Below are positions 56,301 through 64,000 of a stretch of 64,000 nt of DNA, in pieces (position 1 is the first letter of the stretch; each line of letters opens with the position of its first letter). The stretch comes from Primula veris (lineage: Eukaryota > Streptophyta > Magnoliopsida > Ericales > Primulaceae). The notes beneath the pieces are model-generated. The model saw only the letters and a program-made list of their open reading frames with translations, searched no databases and was not told where the DNA came from. A program made the translations under genes and the position numbers. The stretch covers positions 34,520,702 to 34,584,701 of the forward strand of contig OY821743.1 of assembly GCA_963682055.1 (NCBI GenBank), read 5' to 3'.

Positions 56301-58767
56301 TTGTTTTGTTTTCAGATTGTGGTACATTTGTATTAAGCATGAAGAACCAAACTTTTTTTTTTTCATTATAAATAAGCCAACTCATTTTCTTACAAACTGC
56401 AATCAAACAACACCTAAATCTCGTTAGTCTGCCTAATGTCAAAATAAAGGCCATTTTATATCCTGGAAATTTAGCATTAATAGTATAAGGAAATCTTATT
56501 TACTCTCAGTAAAAACAAACAGTCTAATTTTCTTAAATCTGATTGAAACAAACACACTCAAGACTATAATATCCTCCAAGAAAAGCCAATTAAAAAAACA
56601 AGTTGATAGGAAAAAAAAAAAAACAGATCTACTACCACACTTTAATTTTCTGTAAAATAGTTCCATAAATGAATAAACAAATTGACCAATAACCATCCTA
56701 TAGCTAGTACACAGTCCCCAAAAACATACAAAAAAGCAACCCGTCCATTTCTCTCTCATTACAGAAAGTAAAATAACAAAGAATAAGACTTTTAACTTGC
56801 CCAACTGATTTAGACAAACCAAGATAAGCTAATACTGATTAAACCATCTTATTAATTTGCAGCCAAACAAAAATAAGATATTTGACATAACTATCTTGTC
56901 TTGTAACATATTCTCAAATAAAAGCTAACTGACATATTGGAGAAACTAATTTCTATTCCAGGAAAACAAAAAGTTAAATTAAACAAAAAATGATAAATCT
57001 TTTTTTAAAAAAGCCTTCCTATTTTCTCATATTAAAGAAAAGAATTGTTAACTTCACCCAAACTGATTAAGACAAACCTTAATAAGCAAACACGGGTTAA
57101 GTCACCTTAATTTTTGGCTTAGTAAGAAGCCAAACAAAAATAAAAATGCTACAAATAACCATCTTGTCGTGTTACAAATCCCGAAATAAAAGCCAATTGA
57201 TGAACTTATTGATTTGTAATTTTATAAAGAAATAAACAGATTAGATCAATAACCATCCTGGCTTGTTACACGCATTCCCCAAAAAAGAAACTTTGAATTT
57301 TTTTTCTATAGTATATAATTACAAAAAGTAAAAAAAAAAAAAATGTAACCATTTTCTTTTCTTAAATAAAACAATTCCATTGATGTATAAACAAATAGAC
57401 CAATAACCATCCTGCTTGTTACACATTCCCCCAAAAAAGTAACCTTTGTAAATTTCTTCTCATAATTAATATAAAAAAGTTCAAAATTAAAATTTTAAAA
57501 AAAAAACTCTTCAACTTACCCACACTGATTAAGGGAAAACCCTGAGAAGCAAAAATGTATTTATTTCTGTTCTAAAATAACCAAACAATGATACTCCATT
57601 CAAAAAACATCCTAGAATAATTATAAGCTATAACTCCATAAATAAATAAACAAAAATTAGTTCAATAAAACATCCTGGCTTGTTACACATTCCCCCAAAA
57701 ACAAACCTTCATGATTTTTCCCCTCATAATAAATAATAATAATAAAGTAGGAAAAAAATGTAATCAACAAATTATTAAATCATCTTATAACCAAAATTAA
57801 TATTATTATATCAACATTTTTTTCTTCAATAAGCTACAATTCCTTAAATAAAAACAAATAGACCAATAAGTCAATAACTATCCTGGCTTGTTACACATTC
57901 CCCCAAAAAACAACCTTTATGAATTTTTTCAGTCATAATTAATAAATAAATAAAAAGACTTTTGAACTTACCCAAACTGATCTAAACAAACCCTGAGAAG
58001 CAAAAATGTACTTATTTCTGTTCCAGAAAAAAAACTTGTGAATCATTAGAAAAAAAATAAGTCCTTGAATAATTATAAGATATAATTCCATAAATAAATA
58101 AACAAAAATTACATATTCCCAAAAAAAAAACCACTCTCATAATTAATAAAAAAAAGTGTTAAAAAAAAACTTTTCAGCTTTACCCAAACTGATCTAAACA
58201 AACTCTGAGAAGCAAAAATGTACTTATTTCTGTTCCAGAAAAAAAATTTGTGAATAATTAGAAAAAAAATAAGTCCTTGAATAATTATAAGATATAACTG
58301 CATAAATAAATAAACAAAAATTACACATTCCCCAAAAAAAGTAAAAAAAAAAAGGTAAGAAAAAATAAAAACTTTTGAACTTACCCATACTGATTAAGAC
58401 AAACCCTGATAAGCCCAAACCTTGTTTTACAAAAAGCAAAAACAATCTTAGTCATTTGTCTTTCATCGCAAGCCTTAATAAGCCTCTGAATTAAATAATT
58501 AGCACTTTGATCCTTAACAAGCTCCCCAACATGTTCCAAAACCTCATTTAAAATAGCTTCTATCTCTTCGCCTCTCGGATTGTTTTCCAACTTGTTTTGA
58601 AGCATCCGACATCCGTGCTGATCTAGAGCTAGAGAGATAACATGGCCTCGGAAACTCGTCTCTTCCTTGTGATGCAAGGAAACACGTTCTTGAGCCGCGC
58701 GTGAGGCCCACGCGCTGCTGCTTTGGAGTGAGAGGCGTGATAAATATTGCTCTAGGGTTTGGTCCAT
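50331..58767 (-). CDS. Pumilio-family RNA-binding protein, five exons, 362 aa
   Basis: Exons on the minus strand: 58767-58385, 54975-54813, 51897-51734, 51245-50987 and 50450-50331. All introns are GT-AG, phases agree, and the sum is 1,089 nt, so the gene looks intact. The protein is essentially one Puf domain, which binds UGUA-containing 3' UTRs to repress or destabilise mRNAs. Recognition triplets: R1 C53-R54-Q57, R2 N90-Y91-Q94, R3 T129-R130-Q133, R4 H166-H167-Q170, R5 C202-C203-Q206, R6 N238-Y239-Q242, R7 S274-N275-E278 and R8 N312-F313-Q316. A last half-repeat follows (NHYGKKVLEKL). R8-R5 fit the UGUA code; R4 has His where Asn is usual. The short N-terminus lacks the long low-complexity region of APUM1-6-type proteins, placing it with shorter plant Pumilio proteins. 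Introns 1 and 2 are unusually repeat-rich. Confidence 0.9.
53320..53391 (+). tRNA. tRNA-Gly (anticodon TCC)
   Basis: 72-nt cloverleaf: acceptor GCGTTTG pairs with CAGACGC (one G-T wobble). The anticodon stem ATTGC/GCAAT is perfect around loop CTTCCAA, with anticodon TCC at 53353-53355. The T arm contains GGTTCGACTCC. Box A (TAGTCCAACGG) and box B (GGTTCGACTCC) are intact, no CCA is encoded, and a T-rich terminator (CTTTTT) follows at about 53402. It matches the usual plant tRNA-Gly(UCC) apart from one acceptor-stem base. It lies inside intron 2 of the Pumilio gene, on the opposite strand. Confidence 0.93.
54040..54850 (-). repeat. Degenerate tandem repeats in Pumilio intron 2, including the end of exon 2
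   Basis: Units of about 210-265 bp start (plus strand) near 54060, 54326, 54537 and 54786 with TG(T)GATG, AAAAGG and GAGAG blocks. They share ATTCCCTAGGC, the CCTCATTGGGCTC type and ACGTGTGATTATGT. The last one (54786-54850) contains the real splice donor and the last about 35 bases of exon 2. The 54537 unit keeps GGTCAGAGAAA and CATCAAACA, a copy of those exon bases. Confidence 0.75.
56640..58390 (-). repeat. Degenerate tandem repeats in Pumilio intron 1, including the end of exon 1 and its donor
   Basis: Repeated plus-strand block CTTACCCA(A)ACTGAT, then AAACAAACCCTGA(G)AAGC, occurs near 56797, 57052, 57527, 57969, 58183 and, as the real exon-1 end, 58381. A second block, CATCCTGGCTTGTTACACAT followed by TCCCCCAAAAA, recurs between them (near 57256, 57407, 57670 and 57880). 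Spacing is irregular (about 200-475 bp). Several copies keep a GGGTAAG donor and an in-frame VCL(N/D)QFG reading. Confidence 0.8.
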
Positions 58768-58870
58768 TTTTTTTTTAAAGATTTTTATTGAGTTTTTTTT
58801 TTTTTTTATGAGATTTTAGAGAGAGAGAGAGAAAGTGTGGGGGAAGGGGAGGAGTGAGAGTGTGCATGCT

Positions 58871-58876
58871 TTTATA
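58871..58876 (-). promoter_or_regulatory. Putative TATA box of the Pumilio gene
   Basis: TATAAA on the minus strand, about 104 bp upstream of the ATG. It is followed by a pyrimidine-rich leader (CT/GA repeat at about 58818-58833), a common arrangement in plant 5' UTRs. Confidence 0.55.
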
Positions 58877-60705
58877 GAAAGGTTTTTATTTTTGTAACTA
58901 CATAGTACTAGTTTTTCTTTGCTTTTTTTGTCTTTTTTGTCTTTTATTTTTTCATATCCTTATTCTATATACTTATACCTTCCGTGCCCACTTGATTATT
59001 TTCATAAAAATTTTAAATTTTCACAATTTGTTACGCAAATTTATAACATTTTATAGTATATTGTATTCAAATTTTAATACATTTGGAGATAATATTGTTT
59101 TAAACAATTTTTATAAGATTTAATGTTTAATTAACACTAATTTATACTTTTATTACAAAATAAATTACGTGTGGATTTTCTTTTAAAAATAATTATTGAA
59201 ATATATTTATACATATCTTATAATAATTGTACAATTTTTGTCAAGTTTTTTAGATATTTTTTTTTGAATAAAATAAATAAGAATACACCAAAGATGATAG
59301 AAAATATGGATAGAAGATTTGGACTCGTTTTGTAGTGGTAATAATTTTTTTAGTTGTTCTAAGTGTAGAAAAGAAAAGTAAGGTCATTTAATTGGGAATT
59401 TAATTTGGTTGGAATAAGGCGTAGCCGCCCCTGTCTTGCCTGTGAACTTTCCATTTAAGTTCGGTTACTCTTTTTTAGTTGAGCAGTAATAAATCATAGT
59501 TACCATAAACAAGATACCGGAAACTCGTTTATGTTTGAAAAATTGCGATTCCTGATTTTCGTTTCCTGCTTCATATTATTCCAGGTGAAGTTTTTTTTCC
59601 ATCTTTTTCATGTTTTACGTTTACGTTTTCCGATTACGTTTTCCGTACCGGCAACTATGAGCGCATTACTTTAGCTTGTTTGATACAGTCATGGGATGGG
59701 AGTTTAATTTGGTGCACTTTTAGTTACTTATGATAGTGACAAATTCAGGAATTTAATTAATTTTTTATCGTATTGACTATATTCCAATCAAAACTACCAT
59801 TGAATGTAAAACATGATTTTAATGTAAGTTATTATCAATATAATTGTTTTTAACTATGTTTAAGAGATGTCTATAAATGATTACATGGTACATACTAGTA
59901 CTGGTATTTTTCTAGTAGCTAATTAAAGAATATAAGTGGATTCTTTTGTCATTGCTTAATGAGTAATTACATAATAATATTTGGATTACTATTTCATTCA
60001 CCTGATCTCAACCACTCGCATAACACTATAGAATTAGAAGCTATATTTTCTGTTAATATGAAATGAATAAATGAGTCGTGAAACATAACTTATATTGTTC
60101 AATAAATAAAAATTATAGGCAAATATATATGACATTAGTTATGATTTGACTGAAATGAAGAGTGAAAGAAACGCTTCTTAAGTTTCAAAACATAATCATT
60201 ACAGTACTTTAAGGGCTTGTATGGTTGCATGATTAGATAATTTATTTAAAGGTTGAATTATAAATAAAACCGGTTGTCTGAGAGCTATTTGTTGATTACG
60301 TTCGAGTATGTCTGAAGAATAGAAATTGAACTGTCACGTGAGGTCCGAGATCGACCAATAAGTCTGTTAATTGTTTGACGACTTTTTATATGGATAATAT
60401 AGAGATACACTCAAATGTTTGACAAGTTGACCTATGATCGTGTATTTGATCTCATAAATATTAATGAAATTGTCAAATAAAACCACAAGTATTTATGGGA
60501 CTAGTTGCAATGTACCTAACCGGTTGCAAATTATTCATCTTTGTTATTTTTGGAAGTTTTTATGCTTTAGTATCACTTACAAACCGTTTTTAAATCATTC
60601 AATAAATGAAGATATTTTTTTCAAAAAAATATTTTGATTTATGCAATCATATAATCTACATGTATATATGCACTCACATCTGTCTATGTAACCTCATATA
60701 TACAT
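58877..60705. other. Upstream and intergenic DNA
   Basis: AT-rich. No gene or known repeat recognised apart from scattered homopolymer runs. Confidence 0.4.
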
Positions 60706-60886
60706 CACTATAAAATAATGTTTGATTTAGTGAGAGTCAAAAGCTGTCACAAGCCTGTCGCTAATTTAAAAAACTGTCACAAATCTGTCGCAAATTGACA
60801 AAACCGTCACAAAACCGTCGCTAATAAGCTCGTAACAAAAAATACCGTCACTAATTCCGTCGGTATTTTGATATTTTTTTGTAGTG
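60706..60886 (-). mobile_element. CACTA-type MITE copy 3 (reverse orientation)
   Basis: Starts CACTATAAAATAATG and ends TTTTTTTGTAGTG, flanked by CAT on both sides (60703-60705 and 60887-60889). It is the best preserved copy, with perfect CACTA/TAGTG termini. Confidence 0.88.
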
Positions 60887-60889
60887 CAT

Positions 60890-61670
60890 ATAGATTTATA
60901 CAGCTGAGTGCAAATTAGTTGCACATCAGTCTAATATATTTAAGTAGTCATATTGGTTATACATATACTATATAAAAAAAATAGCGATCATGTCTACATG
61001 TATACAGAATTCTTAGCCATGTGGGCCCTGTATTAGAATTATTTTAATGTTTAATACACGTTAAAATATACGTTAATTAGTTAAATACACGTTAAGGGTA
61101 ATGTTACCAAAAAATAACAAAATACACGTTAAAATCAATTATGCATGAATAAATTCATGTATTATTTTCATATGGGCACTTCCCTAGTGTCCTACTTATC
61201 CATCTTTTTTATCAAATTATTTTCACTTTGTTCACAAATTCTTTGCTCTTTCCATTTGAATCTAACTCTATTCCTTTTAATTGTATGTTTATTCACCCAT
61301 CATCAAATCCCTAATTTCCAATTTTACAAATTGAACCATGATTTTCAGTAGGACTAGTAGTCATGCACTCATGTCATATGACTATGAATATTTAATATTT
61401 AATTTTTGTTCTAATCTTTGTTGCCACATGAGGAAAGTGGTCCTGTAATTATTTTCTAAATAAGGAAACATACATCGTTTGTATTATCGACAATTGAATT
61501 AATCTTTACTTTTTTGTGTGTTTTTTTGTTCTTTAGTGTCACCTGGTCAAATCAGTGGCCAGGACAACTTGTAAGGTGTACCAATTAAGCACTCTATATA
61601 CATAGGTCCAGTACAAGAAGTCAGGTGGCTCTGAATATGTAGCGAGGTGCGAGGGTACTCATCCAACTAT
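60890..61670. other. AT-rich intergenic DNA
   Basis: Short ACACGTTAA repeats at about 61055-61135. A hydrophobic 68-codon frame at 61145-61351 has no other support and is not called. Confidence 0.4.
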
Positions 61671-61840
61671 CACTACAAAAAAAAATACTCATTTTTTGTT
61701 ACGATCTTATTAGCGACGGTTTTTATAACGAATTTGTGACAATTTAGTCAATTTGTGACAGATTTGTGACAACTTTTTAAATTAGTGACAGGCTTATGAC
61801 AGCTTTTGACCCTCACTAAATCAAGAATTATTTTATAGTG
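61671..61840 (+). mobile_element. CACTA-type MITE copy 4
   Basis: Starts CACTACAAAAAAAAA and ends TTTTATAGTG. Flanking triplets are TAT and AAT, so the target duplication is imperfect. 170 bp, with the internal GCGACGG and GTGACAG blocks shared with the other three copies. Confidence 0.82.
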
Positions 61841-63000
61841 AATCTTAATAAATAATTAAAATTTATTTTTCTGTAAAAAAAATTATACTTATACAAAAAA
61901 TCACAAGAAATGCATTTAAATGATTGCAGTAAATAAAGATGTTTTTTTTAACATAATTTTTTTGTATAATTTGACTAAAATGCTTATAAGATGATATTTT
62001 GTTTATATTAATGCTTTTTTTTTTGTTCGAGAGTTATTTTTTAATTATTTCACTGTTAAAAAATTTCATTAAAATTCATACAACAAAACTACAGTTGAAA
62101 AAAGGGCCTAATTTTATTTTATTTTACAACGGAAAACAAAAACTTTAGGACTGGCCCTGCAAGAAGTCCTCCGACTTTTTAGACATTTTACAAATTTTAT
62201 GTATATTGTTAACGTTTTCTCGTAGGAATTAGGATCCAAATATTTTTTATAGTTTGTTTAATGTAGTAGTCCCGCTCAATACCCCTTTGGTTAAAACATT
62301 TTTTATGTTGCGCTAGCGACGAAACGAATATAATATATTTCTCACTTAAGACTTAGTTGTGCAATGATAGATGCATGTGGGAATCTAACCTGGATGGATA
62401 TACACCGTCACACCAATGGGAGAGATTTTCCCACCTCCGCTAATCAATAAAAACTGCGTATAGTATCTTATCGATTGATTGAGATGCATACAGAATAGTC
62501 CTTCAAGAGAATTGGAGGAAGCATTTCTCATCAATTCAACATTAAACCAACTATTACAAGCATATATTAGTCTAATTAAAATTAGAATAATAAGCGGTAA
62601 CATCATAGATGAGGAGAAAGAACAGGGAATGAGACTGGCGATTTGGATTTGTACTTTTTTTTTTTTTTTTGAGTTACGCTGTTATAAATTGGCATTGTGC
62701 TATTCCATTATTTGTCAATTATTTTGTAATTTCTTAAAAAGATTGTAAAAAAATCAAAACAATATAACATGAATAGTACTCATTTTGGGCGGATGCCGCC
62801 ACACTTTGAAATTTGAAGTGAATATATTAGTAATACAATAACAAAACATTGAAATAAATACAAAATGTAAAATGACATAATATATCCCATCGTATCAAGA
62901 CATTCTACATTATGGCCAAAATTCTTCTGACCATCTCTATATATATGATCTGTTGGTCTGTTATACAACATAGTACATCTAACTGATCTACCTGTCACAA
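61841..63000. other. Intergenic DNA
   Basis: No gene supported. Several 70-90-codon frames occur on both strands without domains or splice context. Confidence 0.35.
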
Positions 63001-63670
63001 ACCAGTACCAATACTTTAAGTGTATAATTTAGCGATTCTTTTTTCTTAATCAAACTCAGCATTTCCGACTTTTAATCTAAATGAGCCTTTATTTACATTG
63101 AAAGTTGAAAAACAAAACTAGGAAACCTATTGATCAAAGCCAAGTAGTTAGCAAGATCGGTATTAGCGAAATTCGAGCTAGTTTTGCTTGAAACTTAGCG
63201 TGGCGTCCAAGATCGGCAAATGGTGTTACCCACTATTTAGCTAAGTTAGCAAAAGATAATATAACTTACATTAGTTCCGCGATTTTGCCTGACCAGCTGT
63301 GGGTATGTTATTTTGAAAGACTCGTTTTAATATAACCCCTATTTTCAAAATAAAATAAAAAATCTAGTAGCAAGAAGAAAAACAAAACCTTGTATCGAGA
63401 AAACTGGAAAATATTTTTCCTTGTAACTGTATTTAAGTTCCCCTCCACAGCAACTAAAAATACAAACTGGACAAAAAGATTAAAAAAAACATCTAGTTGT
63501 TACTTATACAAGACTTAAACTACCCCTTTCTCCAAACCATCCACAATATAGATTCACTTTAAAACTGTTCAATATCATATAGCCAAGTATTCCTATTTGT
63601 TTACTTTACAGTAAAGTCATTCTTAAGTTGGCTTATTCAAAATAACAACAGAATTCGGAGTTCTGTTACG
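63001..63670 (-). other. 3' flank, probably including the 3' UTR of the NRAMP-like gene
   Basis: Non-coding, AT-rich, directly downstream (minus strand) of the stop at 63671. No separate gene recognised. Confidence 0.45.
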
Positions 63671-63895
63671 TCAATTCTCTATCTGAGTAAATTCTTTCAT
63701 TCGAATCCCATTAAACAAAGTAGTAGGAAGACTGTCTCCATGCCAAATGAGATATACAATAAACGCCACATAAGTACCAGTTCCGATAAATACCAAAAAT
63801 GCAACCACTATACCCTTGACTTCGGATAAGATAAAATCCAGCAAGAGATACCCATTGATAACCATTACTAATGCTGCTACGCTCCATGCAACCCT
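63671..63895 (-). CDS. NRAMP-type metal transporter, last exon (partial gene)
   Basis: NRAMP proteins move divalent metals (Fe, Mn) across membranes. Only the terminal exon is in the window: after a TAATGCAG acceptor the frame AGG GTT GCA TGG reads RVAWSVAALVMVINGYLLLD and continues FILSEVKGIVVAFLVFIGTG and TYVAFIVYLIWHG. It then has a short hydrophilic tail ending KEFTQIEN and TGA at 63671. Two membrane segments and the NGYLLLDF...SEVKG motif match the C-terminal helices of plant NRAMP transporters. The remaining exons lie beyond 64000; 63896-64000 is intron. Substrate and subgroup cannot be assigned from this exon. Confidence 0.65.
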   Translation of the reverse strand, partial: RVAWSVAALVMVINGYLLLDFILSEVKGIVVAFLVFIGTGTYVAFIVYLIWHGDSLPTTLFNGIRMKEFTQIEN

Positions 63896-64000
63896 CTGCA
63901 TTAGAAGAGAGACAAAATAATTCAAAACAATTGCTTGGAAGCGAAATTAAAATAACTCGATTGGGGGAATACTTCAATATCAGTTGATCCACTCCACATG

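Noticed and set aside
58109..58445. Phe-rich minus-strand frames in Pumilio intron 1
   Set aside because: They are readings of A-rich intron repeats, with no start context or domain.
61145..61351. Hydrophobic 68-codon frame
   Set aside because: AT-rich chance frame; no Cys pattern, promoter or homologous copy seen.
63711..63992. 93-codon minus-strand frame overlapping the NRAMP-like exon
   Set aside because: Out of frame with the well-supported terminal exon; it crosses its splice acceptor.

Overview
This window is nuclear DNA of a flowering plant, most likely a eudicot; the species cannot be fixed from the sequence. The evidence is a spliced Pumilio-type gene with GT-AG introns, a plant-type tRNA-Gly, an NRAMP-like terminal exon, a progesterone 5-beta-reductase-like pseudogene, plant LTR retrotransposons primed by initiator tRNA-Met, and an AT-rich background. 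There is no bacterial-style operon structure and no CRISPR array.

Left third (1-14,686): retrotransposons and gene debris. A TRIM-like relic (221-650) is followed by a complete, very young, gag-only Copia element (2320-7184; 1,250-bp LTRs with one difference, target duplication CTTTT). Next come a two-exon 3' gene fragment (7654-8237), a solo Gypsy-type LTR (8583-10314, target duplication ATTAA) and a dead Copia element on the minus strand (10487-14686). A solo LTR of the first family is inserted into the reverse-transcriptase active-site codons of that dead element.

Centre (14,687-34,294): about 19.6 kb of head-to-tail tandem array made of one non-autonomous, gag-only Gypsy-type element on the minus strand. 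It reads LTR-gag-LTR-gag and so on, with six LTRs and five internal regions, repeat period about 3.6 kb. The units are almost identical but can be told apart by (TA)n length, two linked LTR substitutions, a one-base deletion and a Gly-to-Val change in the zinc knuckle. The left end is truncated and fused to the dead Copia integrase.

Right-centre (34,295-50,330): a frameshifted, truncated progesterone 5-beta-reductase-like pseudogene, a DUF4283 LINE-type relic, a pogo-like relic and CACTA-type MITEs. Among them is a diverged pair of small cysteine-rich peptide loci (39.5-40.4 kb and 47.3-48.6 kb) with the same splice phase and the same CC-X8-C-X3-C spacing. Duplicated proline/tyrosine-rich exons lie close by.

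Right (50,331-64,000): an apparently intact five-exon Pumilio gene on the minus strand, encoding 362 aa. Its first two introns are swollen by tandem repeats whose units include the end of the preceding exon and its splice donor. A tRNA-Gly(UCC) gene lies antisense in intron 2. Two CACTA MITEs and the last exon of an NRAMP-like metal transporter close the window.

The most unusual structures are the tandem gag-only Gypsy array, the six-fold CpG-rich inverted-repeat array in the Copia LTR (21-22 bp spacing), the splice-donor-containing intron repeats of the Pumilio gene, and the paired cysteine-rich peptide loci. All reading was by eye; no alignment or database search was run.
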